Shown: piece after piece, positions 1 through 7,260 of the stretch
Layout of the letters: every line of letters begins with the position of its first letter
Position numbering within the stretch: position 1 is the first letter of the stretch
Source: Bacteroidota bacterium
GTDB lineage: Bacteria; Bacteroidota; Bacteroidia; Chitinophagales; Chitinophagaceae
Assembly: GCA_023392575.1 (NCBI GenBank)
Contig: JAEVYV010000239.1
Coordinates: forward strand, 1 to 10,533
Length of the DNA: 10,533 bases
Direction: 5' to 3'
Program-made: the position numbers and the translations under genes
The notes under the pieces: generated by a model
The model's database searches: none
What the model was told of the DNA's origin: nothing
The model's input: the letters and a program-made list of their open reading frames with translations, nothing else

Positions 1-1
1 T

Positions 2-1075
2 GCCTATAGTCTGGACCAAGGAAAAACCTGGACGAAGTATGAAAAAAATCCCGTGCTTTCGAACCCCGGCATCAAGGATTTTCGGGATCCCAAGGTCATG
101 TGGTATGAAGAAGGAAAAAAATGGATCATGACGCTGGCCACGAAAGACCGCATCAGCTTTTATTCGTCAACCGATTTGAAAAACTGGGTAAAGGAAAGCG
201 AGTTTGGGCAATCGCTTGGCGCCCATGGCGGGGTGTGGGAGTGCCCTGATCTTTTCCGGTTCCACCACAATGGGGTGCCGGTTTGGGTATTGCTGGTTAG
301 TGTCAACCCCGGCGGGCCGAACGGCGGTTCGGGCACCCAGTATTTTACCGGGCAGTTCGATGGAAAAAACTTCACACCCGATTCAGGCGATACCCGGTGG
401 GTTGATTATGGTCCCGATAATTATGCAGGAGTCACCTGGTCAAATGTGGGAGACCGGAAATTGTTTTTAGGCTGGATGAGCAATTGGCAATACGCCAACC
501 GGGTGCCTACAGCGCCCTGGAGGGGTGCCATGACCGTTCCAAGAGAGCTGGAAATTGAAAAAGTAGGAGAGCGGTTCATGCTGCTTTCCAAACCGGTCGG
601 GGAGTTAGATCTGTTGAGTGAAAAAGAGGTCAAGCTGGCCGAGATCAAAACATCCCGCTTTGACCTTAGCCGGCAAACAGGAAGCCTTACGGGGCCTTCC
701 CGGATTAAGTTTCATACACCAAAAACAGAAAGTTTTACCATTACCCTGTCCAATGACCTGGGAGAAAAGTTGGTGCTGGGTTACGACAAACCAACCGGTC
801 GGTATTTTATAGACCGCAGTGCATCGGGAAAGATTGATTTTGAAAACGGTTTTGGAACCAGGCATACTGCTCCCCGAATTGCCCAAACAGACCGTATGGA
901 TATGGAACTGATCATCGATTTGGCCTCCATTGAAATGTTTGCTGATAAAGGCCTCTCCGTAATGACGGCCATTTTCTATCCGCAAAAGCCCTATTCGGAA
1001 ATCCGGATTGAATCGCCTTCAATGATCACTTTAAACGCACTGCAGTTCACCAGCCTGAAAAGCATCTGGAAATAA
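2..1075 (+). CDS. GH32 fructan hydrolase (levanase/inulinase/invertase type), 5' end outside window
   Basis: Glycoside hydrolase family 32 enzyme that cleaves beta-fructosyl bonds in levan, inulin or sucrose. It is probably exported, though the N-terminus is missing. The frame is open from base 2 (AYSLDQGKTW...), so the GTG at 53 is not the real start. About 357 residues are present. Visible family motifs are FRDP (RDP motif, about base 80), WECPD with the acid/base Glu at bases 239-241, and the block GWMSNWQYANRVPT followed by WRGAMTVPREL around 470-550. The nucleophile Asp of the NDPNG motif lies upstream of the window. The last 150 residues form the usual C-terminal beta-sandwich, including an IDLASIEMFAD stretch. 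The next gene begins 130 bases downstream and is functionally unrelated, so an operon is not indicated. Family certain; levan versus inulin preference cannot be read from this part. Confidence 0.95.
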   Translation, partial: AYSLDQGKTWTKYEKNPVLSNPGIKDFRDPKVMWYEEGKKWIMTLATKDRISFYSSTDLKNWVKESEFGQSLGAHGGVWECPDLFRFHHNGVPVWVLLVSVNPGGPNGGSGTQYFTGQFDGKNFTPDSGDTRWVDYGPDNYAGVTWSNVGDRKLFLGWMSNWQYANRVPTAPWRGAMTVPRELEIEKVGERFMLLSKPVGELDLLSEKEVKLAEIKTSRFDLSRQTGSLTGPSRIKFHTPKTESFTITLSNDLGEKLVLGYDKPTGRYFIDRSASGKIDFENGFGTRHTAPRIAQTDRMDMELIIDLASIEMFADKGLSVMTAIFYPQKPYSEIRIESPSMITLNALQFTSLKSIWK

Positions 1076-1205
1076 TCCGGCAATGTTTTTTGATTGAGAT
1101 TAAGCGTTTGAGCGCACAGACCCGTACCAGGCTGTTGTCTGTTGGCTCAAATGACGCTGCCTACCTGTTCTTTCCTTATCTTTCCGTTTTTCAACGATCA
1201 GTACT

Positions 1206-4200
1206 ATGCAAACAACAAAATGGCTGCTGGCAATATCCGCCGCAATTCTCAGTGCTTCTGCTGCTGCACAGGAAAAGAAAAAATGGGATGTAAATAATCC
1301 GGAAGGCAATTACAAAGAGGTGACCTTCACGGTAGATGAAGGCACCTGGATGAACCTTGATGTTTCTCCGGACGGAAAAGAAATTGTGTTCGATCTGCTG
1401 GGCGATATCTACAGCATGTCCTTCAGCGGCGGCCAGGCCAGGGTGCTCCGTTCGGGCCTGGCCTACGAGGTGCAGCCCCGCTTCAGCCCCGATGGGAAAA
1501 AAATCCTTTTTACCTCCGATGCCGGTGGCGGCGACAACATTTGGGTGATGGACCGCAACGGCAGCAATGCCAAACAAATCACCAAAGAAACCTTTCGCTT
1601 GTTGAACAACGGCGCCTGGTCGCCAGACGGACAATACATTGTGGCCCGCAAGCATTTTACTTCCAGCCGCTCCCTGGGCGCCGGCGAGATCTGGATGTAC
1701 CATATCAGCGGCGGCAACGGCATTCAGCTCACCACCCGCAAGAACGACCAGCAGGATGTGAACGAGCCGGTGGTTTCCCCCGATGGCCGTTATGTGTATT
1801 TCAGTGAAGACATGTATCCCGGCGGGTTTTTCCAGTACAACAAAGACCCCAACAACCAGATTTTTGTCATTCGTCGTTTTGACCGGGAAAAGGGCACGAT
1901 CGAAAACGTAACGGGAGGCCCCGGCGGTGCGGGGCGGCCGCAGTTGTCCAGAGACGGCAAAACCCTCGCATTTGTCAAAAGGGTTCGCACCAAGTCGGTT
2001 CTCTACCTGCGCAACTTGGAAACCGGTGAAGAATGGCCGGTATACGACAACCTCTCCAAAGACCAGCAGGAAGCCTGGACCATCTTCGGCAGCTTTACCG
2101 GCTTTGCCTGGACGCCGGATGACAAGCATATTGTAATCTGGAGCAACGGTAAGATCAACAAAGTAGACATCAGCAAACCCAATACGGCCGTTGACATTCC
2201 GTTCACCGCAACGGTGAATCAAAAACTCGCCGAAACGGTCCGCTTCAAACAAAACATCAATCCCGATGAATTTACAGTGAACGTCATTCGTCAGGCCGTG
2301 ACCTCGCCCGACAGCAAATGGCTGGTGTTTCAGGCATTGGGCTACCTGTGGAAAAAAGCCCTGCCCGATGGTACGCCGGAGCGCATCACCAAAAGCAGCG
2401 ATTTTGAATTTGAACCTTCGTTTTCCGCCGATGGCAAGGCCCTGGTGTACACCACCTGGAACGATGTAGCTGCCGGCGCCATTTATACCGTGAACCTGCA
2501 AGGTTCGGCCAGGCCCGTTAAACTGACTACAGAAAAAGGCATCTACCGCATGCCTTCGTTTTCAGCCGATGGAAAGCAGATAGTGTTTCGCAAGGAAGGC
2601 AGCAGCGATGCACTGGGCAATGCCTTTACCGCCCGGCCCGGCATCTACATCATGCCGGCTAACGGGGGCGCCTCCACGTTTGTGACGGACCGCGGCGACC
2701 AGCCCCGGTTCAACAAGAGCGGCGACCGCATTTACTATCAAATGGGCGGCGGTACCAACCGCAGCTTTGCCAGCAGCAACCTATCCGGCCTGGACGAGCG
2801 GGTGCACCTGAAAAGCCAGTACGGCAGCCAGTTCACCGTTTCGCCGGATGAGCGATGGGTTGCTTTTGTTGACCTGCACAACGTATACATCGCCACCTTT
2901 CCGGCCGTGGGCAAAACCATCGACATTGGCAGCACCACGGCTGATTTTCCGGTGAAAAAAGTGTCCCGCGATGCCGGTATTAACCTGCACTGGAACCGAA
3001 ACGGCAAGCAGTTGCATTATACTCTAGGCGAACAATACTATACCGTCAACCTGGAAGACCGTTTTGAATTCATAGCCGGAAGACCGGATAGCACTTTTGT
3101 GATGCCGGAAAAAGGACTTTCCGTGGGCCTGAAGGCAAAGGCCGATAAACCCCAGGGAACCATTGCTTTCACCAATGCCCGCATCATTACCATGAAGGGA
3201 TCGGAGGTGATTGAAAACGGAACCCTGGTGGTGGAAGGCAACCTGATTAAAGCTGTGGGCCGTTCGGGAGAGGTGAGTGTTCCCAATGGTGCCAAAGTGA
3301 TCGATGCCGCTGGTAAAACCATCCTGCCTGGCTTTATTGATGCCCATGCTCATGGCGGTCATTTCCGCAGCGGCATCACGCCGCAAAAACACTGGCCGTA
3401 TTATACCAATCTGGCGTACGGCGTCACCACCATGCACGATCCATCGGCCAATTCGGAGATGGTGTTTGCCCAAAGCGAACTGGTAAAAACCGGGCAGATG
3501 GTGGGGCCCAGGGTTTTCTCTACCGGAACGATTTTGTACGGAGCCGACGGAGACTTTAAAGCCGTGATCAATTCCATTGATGATGCCCGGAGCGCTTTGC
3601 GCAGAACAAAAGCCTTTGGCGCCTTTTCGGTAAAAAGTTATAATCAGCCCCGCCGCGAACAGCGCCAAATGATCATTCAGGCGGCCCGCGAACTGGGTAT
3701 GGAAGTGGTACCCGAAGGCGGCTCCTTTTTCTTTCACAACCTGAGCATGGTTCTGGACGGACACACGACCATTGAACACAACATTCCCATTGCCACCCTG
3801 CACAAAGACGTGGTGGAACTGTGGAAGGCTTCCGGTACTGCGTATACACCCACGCTGATTGTTTCGTACGGTGGGGTCAGCGGCGAATACTACTGGTACC
3901 AGCACACCAATGTGTGGGAAAAAGAGCGCCTGCTGCGCTTTACGCCAAGAGGCATCGTTGATACCCGCAGCCGTCACCGCACCATGCTGCCCGAAGAGGA
4001 GTACACCAACGGACACATCCAGGTTTCCACACAGGCTAAGAAACTGTATGATGCCGGTGTGAAGGTGAATATGGGTGCACACGGCCAACTGCAGGGACTG
4101 GGTGCCCACTGGGAGATTTGGATGATGCAACAGGGTGGTATGAACAACCACGACGCCCTGCGCACCGCCACCATCCTGCCAGCCCAATCCCTGGGCTTCG

Positions 4201-4475
4201 ATGACTGGATCGGTTCGCTGGAAGCAGGTAAACTGGCCGATCTGCTGGTGCTGGATCAAAACCCGCTGGAGAATATCCGCCATACGGAAAGCATTCGCTA
4301 TACCATGATCAACGGAAGGTTGTACGACGCCGAGAGCATGGACGAAATAGGCAATTACAACAAACCCCGTCCGAAATTTTACTGGGAAACGCGGAAGAAC
4401 TGGGAAGCCTTTGGTTTTCAAAGTGAAACCCAAACGCATGAACATGCCATCCATTGCTTGTGCGGAAAGCAGTAA
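1206..4475 (+). CDS. Exported amidohydrolase with N-terminal TolB/PD40-type beta-propeller repeats
   Basis: A 1089-residue protein. Residues 1-21 are a signal peptide (hydrophobic core LLAISAAILS, likely cleavage AAA|Q), so it acts in the periplasm or outside the cell. Residues about 50-625 hold twelve 'SPDGK-x-hydrophobic' repeats of the TolB/WD40-like PD40 type, enough for two six-bladed propellers. Residues about 650-1065 are an amidohydrolase domain: the metal-binding HAH pair is H714 and H716, K810 lies in FSVKSY, further histidines are H844, H853 and H858, and the C-terminal GSLEAGKLADLLVLD strand region is typical. Where most relatives carry the metal-site Asp (G-[TS]-D), this protein has MGAHGQ with H959; I recall this as a trait of the propeller-fused subfamily. 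The ATG at 1206 is chosen because it begins the signal peptide. The substrate is unknown; peptide-like or cyclic amides are possible. The gene ends in its own terminator. Confidence 0.92.
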   Translation: MQTTKWLLAISAAILSASAAAQEKKKWDVNNPEGNYKEVTFTVDEGTWMNLDVSPDGKEIVFDLLGDIYSMSFSGGQARVLRSGLAYEVQPRFSPDGKKILFTSDAGGGDNIWVMDRNGSNAKQITKETFRLLNNGAWSPDGQYIVARKHFTSSRSLGAGEIWMYHISGGNGIQLTTRKNDQQDVNEPVVSPDGRYVYFSEDMYPGGFFQYNKDPNNQIFVIRRFDREKGTIENVTGGPGGAGRPQLSRDGKTLAFVKRVRTKSVLYLRNLETGEEWPVYDNLSKDQQEAWTIFGSFTGFAWTPDDKHIVIWSNGKINKVDISKPNTAVDIPFTATVNQKLAETVRFKQNINPDEFTVNVIRQAVTSPDSKWLVFQALGYLWKKALPDGTPERITKSSDFEFEPSFSADGKALVYTTWNDVAAGAIYTVNLQGSARPVKLTTEKGIYRMPSFSADGKQIVFRKEGSSDALGNAFTARPGIYIMPANGGASTFVTDRGDQPRFNKSGDRIYYQMGGGTNRSFASSNLSGLDERVHLKSQYGSQFTVSPDERWVAFVDLHNVYIATFPAVGKTIDIGSTTADFPVKKVSRDAGINLHWNRNGKQLHYTLGEQYYTVNLEDRFEFIAGRPDSTFVMPEKGLSVGLKAKADKPQGTIAFTNARIITMKGSEVIENGTLVVEGNLIKAVGRSGEVSVPNGAKVIDAAGKTILPGFIDAHAHGGHFRSGITPQKHWPYYTNLAYGVTTMHDPSANSEMVFAQSELVKTGQMVGPRVFSTGTILYGADGDFKAVINSIDDARSALRRTKAFGAFSVKSYNQPRREQRQMIIQAARELGMEVVPEGGSFFFHNLSMVLDGHTTIEHNIPIATLHKDVVELWKASGTAYTPTLIVSYGGVSGEYYWYQHTNVWEKERLLRFTPRGIVDTRSRHRTMLPEEEYTNGHIQVSTQAKKLYDAGVKVNMGAHGQLQGLGAHWEIWMMQQGGMNNHDALRTATILPAQSLGFDDWIGSLEAGKLADLLVLDQNPLENIRHTESIRYTMINGRLYDAESMDEIGNYNKPRPKFYWETRKNWEAFGFQSETQTHEHAIHCLCGKQ

Positions 4476-4494
4476 ACAGAAAGTTTTTACAATC

Positions 4495-4527
4495 AAAAGT
4501 GCAGTGCCCCAGGTACTGCACTTTTTT
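4495..4527 (+). terminator. Intrinsic terminator of the propeller-amidohydrolase gene
   Basis: A perfect 11-bp inverted repeat (AAAAGTGCAGT at 4495-4505 and ACTGCACTTTT at 4515-4525) with a 9-base loop is followed by continuing T residues to 4527. It starts 20 bases after the stop codon at 4475. The A-run at the left foot means it could also stop transcripts arriving from the minus-strand side. Confidence 0.9.
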
Positions 4528-4726
4528 ATTATTGGAGGGTGAGAATGATAATTGTTTTTGGGCCTTATAAGCGCTGGTGGACAAGCCGGAGAATTACCTG
4601 ATAATAATTGACTTTTTGCAAATCAAAACGCTTCTATTGATCGTAGATCAGCAGCCTTTGTACAGGCCCTTTTGGAAAATAAGGACGGATAAAGCAAAAA
4701 GAAGAGCGAAGTGCCGAAGGGTAGGG
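4528..4726. other. Non-coding spacer between two terminators
   Basis: About 200 bases between the amidohydrolase terminator and the terminator of the tRNA on the opposite strand. Both flanking transcription units converge here. I see no convincing ORF, RNA or promoter in it on either strand. Confidence 0.5.
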
Positions 4727-4761
4727 CAAAAGAAAAGGCCGCCAAAAATCAGCGACCTTTT
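4727..4761 (-). terminator. Terminator of the tRNA-Arg transcript
   Basis: Read on the minus strand, AAAAGGTCGC pairs with GCGGCCTTTT around a 9-base loop (arms at 4752-4761 and 4733-4742) and is followed by TTTTCTTTT. One pair is a G-U wobble in the minus-strand RNA but would be a C-A mismatch in plus-strand RNA, so the structure fits minus-strand transcription. It lies 5 bases past the 3' end of the tRNA. Confidence 0.8.
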
Positions 4762-4766
4762 CTCTG

Positions 4767-4840
4767 TGATCCGGCCTGGACTCAAACCAGGGACCTACTG
4801 CTTAGAAGGCAGTTGCTCTATTCAGCTGAGCTACCGGACC
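4767..4840 (-). tRNA. tRNA-Arg, anticodon TCT
   Basis: A 74-base cloverleaf on the minus strand. The acceptor stem GGTCCGG/CCGGATC has one G-T pair, the D arm is GCTC/GAGC, the anticodon stem is ACTGC/GCAGT with loop CTTCTAA, and the T arm is CCTGG-TTTGAGT-CCAGG. Discriminator base is A. The anticodon TCT is at 4804-4806 and reads AGA (and possibly AGG) arginine codons. The 3' CCA is not encoded (genomic bases after the discriminator are CAC), so it must be added by the CCA-adding enzyme. It has its own promoter and terminator. Confidence 0.97.
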
Positions 4841-4853
4841 GTTTTAAGAGCGG

Positions 4854-4861
4854 CAAAGATA
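4854..4861 (-). promoter_or_regulatory. Bacteroidota-type -7 element of the tRNA-Arg promoter
   Basis: On the minus strand the bases read TATCTTTG, an exact match to the Bacteroidota -7 consensus TAnnTTTG, ending 13 bases before the mature 5' end of the tRNA. No clear TTG -33 element is seen at the usual spacing. It lies in the 40-base gap after the stop codon of the upstream minus-strand gene, so the tRNA can be transcribed independently of it. Confidence 0.6.
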
Positions 4862-4880
4862 GGAGAATCCAAATAAATTT

Positions 4881-5390
4881 TTACGATTTCTCCAGGCAAA
4901 AGCTGTCCAAAAATTCATCCTGCGCCTCCACGCTGATTTCATTGATGTTTTGGACATACAGCACCGCCACGATCTGACCATCGGTGTAACCCTTTACTTT
5001 CCAATCCAGGTTATTTTCGTCTTGCCAGTAGTCAACCATTTTTACCCAATCCTTCGAATGGTTCCAATCCCGGCACAGATCAATGCCGGTGTTGTATAAA
5101 GCTTGAAAAGGCCGGCGCAGGCGGTTTAAATAAACGGTCATTACGTCCTGGGCTTCCTCCAGGGCCAGCTTTGAATTCAGGCGGCCGCATACAACCCCAT
5201 AACTAACATTTTGGCTGGTGTATTCGGAAAAATACAATTGATCGCCTTCGTCCGATTGGGTGAATTCAAAAACGGCTTCGGAAGGAAAAAGTACCGAACA
5301 ATGGGTGTCGCCAATAATGGTTTTGCGGGGTTTTTTCGACGATTGGTACAACACCAAAGAAGCGGTGAGAAGAAAGATCAGGTTTTCCAT
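4881..5390 (-). CDS. Hypothetical protein with N-terminal membrane anchor or signal, unrecognised family
   Basis: 169 residues; I do not recognise the family. Residues 3-15 (NLIFLLTASLVLY) are hydrophobic and followed by the basic stretch SSKKPRK, which suggests an N-terminal membrane anchor with a cytoplasmic remainder, or possibly an uncleaved signal. There is no lipobox. The rest is soluble-looking and aromatic-rich: one half has YFSEYTSQNVSYGVV, the other DWVKMVDYWQDENNLDWKV followed by GYTDGQIVAVLYVQN. Two Cys (the CGRL and SFCLEKS regions, plus C in DLCRDW) could be functional but show no metal pattern. It is divergent from hutH with 60 bases between the two starts, and its stop is 40 bases from the downstream tRNA. 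Coding potential is supported by length and sensible composition; function is open. Confidence 0.75.
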   Translation of the reverse strand: MENLIFLLTASLVLYQSSKKPRKTIIGDTHCSVLFPSEAVFEFTQSDEGDQLYFSEYTSQNVSYGVVCGRLNSKLALEEAQDVMTVYLNRLRRPFQALYNTGIDLCRDWNHSKDWVKMVDYWQDENNLDWKVKGYTDGQIVAVLYVQNINEISVEAQDEFLDSFCLEKS

Positions 5391-5410
5391 AGCGGCGAAT
5401 AAATAGTGAC

Positions 5411-5439
5411 TTGTAGCTGTAAGATAAACCCTATTTTCG
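5411..5439 (+). promoter_or_regulatory. Candidate hutH promoter (TTG-N18-TATTTTCG)
   Basis: TTG at 5411-5413, an 18-base spacer, and TATTTTCG at 5432-5439 (7 of 8 fixed and free positions compatible with TAnnTTTG) fit the Bacteroidota promoter pattern. Transcription would begin only a few bases before the ATG at 5451, giving a very short leader. This also argues against a GTG start at 5406, which would lie upstream of the -33 element. Confidence 0.4.
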
Positions 5440-5450
5440 GCCTGAAAATT

Positions 5451-7010
5451 ATGAAAACCGATTTTTTCTACGGAACAGATAAACTAACAGCCGAAATGGC
5501 TGTATCGTTGGCTGAAGGCGGGTTGCAAGGCGCTTTGAATGCCGACACCATGGCCAAAATAACCCAAAGCCAGAGGCATGTACAAGCCATGGTAGACGCA
5601 AACAAAACGGTTTATGGCGTGACTACCGGTTTTGGCATTCTGGCCAATACAAAAATCAACGACGAAGATGCGGCCACACTGCAGTATAAAATTTTGCAAA
5701 GCCACAGCGTAGGAGTGGGAGAGGCCGTGCCTTTGGAAATTGCCCGGTTGATGCTGATCACAAAAGTGCAGGCCCTGGCGCAAGGTTTTTCCGGTGTGCA
5801 GCTATCAACCATTCAACGCATACTTTGGCATTTGGAAAATGATGTCATTCCCGTAGTGCCCGAAAAAGGCAGTGTCGGCGCTTCCGGCGACCTGGCCCCG
5901 CTGGCGCATTTGTTCCTGCCCCTGATTGGGCTGGGCGAAGTTTTTTATAAAGGAAAGCGGTGCAAAACACCGGAGGTGCTGAATCAGTTTGATTTAAAGC
6001 CCATACAACTAGGGCCTAAAGAAGGACTGGCCTTGATCAACGGAACACAATTCATTTTGGCCTATGCCATCAAGGCGGTACAGCGCATGCATAACTGCCT
6101 GGAGGCAGCCGACATTATTGGCGCCATGAGCCTGGAAGCATTAACCGGTACCAAAGCCCCCTTTGATGAACGCCTGCACCAACTAAGGCCTTATAAGGGA
6201 AACCAATTGGTGGCGCAACGGTTGCGATATCTTTTGAGCGGCTCAGAGATCATGCAAAGCCACGTGGATTGTGGAAGGGTGCAGGATCCGTATTCGCTGC
6301 GCTGCATGCCGCAGGTTCACGGCGCCTCCCGAAATGCCTGGCTGCATTTAAAAGAGCTGGTAGAAATTGAAGCCAACTCGGTTACCGATAATCCGATTGT
6401 ATTTGGAGCGGACGACACCATAAGCGGAGGCAATTTTCACGGGCAACCCCTAGCCCTGCCCCTGGATTATGCCTGTTTCGCGGCTGCCGAAGTGGGCAAT
6501 ATTTCCGATCGCCGCTGCTATTTGCTGCTGGAAGGAAAATGGGGGTTGCCCATGCTGTTGATGAACAACGTGGGGTTGAACAGCGGCTTTATGATCCCGC
6601 AGTACACCACGGCGGCCTTGGTCACCGAAAACAAAACCCTGTGTTTTCCGGCCAGTGCCGACAGCATTCCCACCTCGCTGGGACAGGAAGACCACGTAAG
6701 TATGGGGAGCATCAGCGGCAGAAAATTAAATCGGGTGTTGGACAACCTGGAATACATTTTGGCCATAGAATTAATGAGCGCCTGCCAGGCCATTGAGTTC
6801 CGAAGACCGTTAAAAAGCAGCGCCATACTGGAAGCAGCACACGATTATGTGCGGCAGTTTGTAGGCTTTGCTGAAGAAGACCGGATCTTTGCTGAGGATA
6901 TTAATAAGATCAAAGCCATCGTCAGCGATTTTTCGTTTGTAAAAAAGGTGAATGAATATGCTGGTTCAAAAGGTATTGAGCTGAATCAGGGGTTTGAAGA
7001 GTTTAGTTAA
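5451..7010 (+). CDS. hutH: Histidine ammonia-lyase
   Basis: 519 residues; removes ammonia from L-histidine to give urocanate, the first step of histidine degradation, in the cytoplasm. The ASG triplet that cyclises into the MIO electrophile is A144-S145-G146 inside SVGASGDLAPLAH, almost the same numbering as Pseudomonas HutH. Other active-site signatures: Y55 in YGVTTGFG, H85 in QSHSVGVG, the NGTQ motif (Gln typical of HAL, where TAL and PAL usually have Ser), Y281 and R284 in QDPYSLRCMPQ, GGNFHGQP, and E413 in GQEDHVSMG. These favour HAL over tyrosine or phenylalanine lyase. The ATG at 5451 is preferred to the in-frame GTG at 5406 because the family begins around it and a candidate promoter lies between. 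No hutU, hutI or hutG is in the window. The last 17 bases are duplicated at 8764. Confidence 0.95.
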   Translation: MKTDFFYGTDKLTAEMAVSLAEGGLQGALNADTMAKITQSQRHVQAMVDANKTVYGVTTGFGILANTKINDEDAATLQYKILQSHSVGVGEAVPLEIARLMLITKVQALAQGFSGVQLSTIQRILWHLENDVIPVVPEKGSVGASGDLAPLAHLFLPLIGLGEVFYKGKRCKTPEVLNQFDLKPIQLGPKEGLALINGTQFILAYAIKAVQRMHNCLEAADIIGAMSLEALTGTKAPFDERLHQLRPYKGNQLVAQRLRYLLSGSEIMQSHVDCGRVQDPYSLRCMPQVHGASRNAWLHLKELVEIEANSVTDNPIVFGADDTISGGNFHGQPLALPLDYACFAAAEVGNISDRRCYLLLEGKWGLPMLLMNNVGLNSGFMIPQYTTAALVTENKTLCFPASADSIPTSLGQEDHVSMGSISGRKLNRVLDNLEYILAIELMSACQAIEFRRPLKSSAILEAAHDYVRQFVGFAEEDRIFAEDINKIKAIVSDFSFVKKVNEYAGSKGIELNQGFEEFS

Positions 7011-7207
7011 AGCAGGTAGCTTTTGATTTGAACTACGTGCCATTTTTTGGGTGTTTATTTTGGTTGCCAGCGCCATTGCTGCTATTTGGCGTCCGTTGCG
7101 TCGCACTCTTGTACGCTTTGTTCGCTATGCAGCTTTGCCAAATGAAGGATACGCAAATAGTTCAATCTTCTTTATTGCTTTGCTCCTTTGCGTCTTTGCA
7201 TGAAACG
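6994..7207. repeat. Intergenic direct repeat, copy A
   Basis: Left member of a diverged pair in the same orientation (copy B at 8764-9044). Four matching blocks occur in the same order: TTGAAGAGTTTAGTTAA at 6994-7010 (17/17, this is the 3' end of hutH with its stop), ATTGCTNCTATT at 7075-7086, a 21-base block starting CTTGTACGC at 7108-7128 (20/21), and TTGCTCCTTTGCGT at 7180-7193 (14/14) followed by GAAACG at 7202. Copy A is about 70 bases shorter than B, the gaps lying between the first three blocks. The stretch 7011-7260 holds no gene that I can support. Confidence 0.7.
7012..7048 (+). terminator. Possible weak terminator after hutH
   Basis: GCAGGTAG (7012-7019) can pair with CTACGTGC (7033-7040) with one mismatch and a 13-base loop, followed by CA and six T (7043-7048). 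It begins one base after the hutH stop. The stem is short and imperfect, so this is tentative. Confidence 0.35.
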
Positions 7208-7260
7208 GTTTTATTTTGGGTTCTCAAAACTATTGCATGCCGCTTTTATTACAAACCCAG

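Noticed and set aside
1040..1092. Possible terminator after the GH32 gene (T-run at 1085-1090)
   Set aside because: No stem of useful length precedes the T-run; only short CCAG/CTGG pairing inside the coding end.
1142..1184. Candidate promoter before the amidohydrolase (TTG at 1142, TACCTGTT at 1162, TATCTTTC at 1177)
   Set aside because: The better -7 match (TATCTTTC) has no -33 element at the right distance, and the one with good spacing matches poorly; no confident choice possible.
1191..2501. Long open frame (436 codons) on the minus strand inside the amidohydrolase gene
   Set aside because: It is antisense to a gene with continuous conserved repeats, shows no recognisable domain, and is explained by the GC-rich third positions of the real gene.
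3024..4496. Long open frame (490 codons) on the minus strand opposite the amidohydrolase domain
   Set aside because: Same reason: shadow of a strongly conserved plus-strand domain; its translation is His- and Gln-rich without family features and it runs into the plus-strand terminator.
4577..4977. Plus-strand open frames across the tRNA region
   Set aside because: They overlap the tRNA-Arg and its terminator in antisense, begin with a weak start or within the terminator, and are not protein-like.
7217..7260. Possible terminator after the flavoprotein gene (TGGGTT/AACCCA)
   Set aside because: Six-base arms with a loop of about 30 bases and no proper U-tract; too weak to call.
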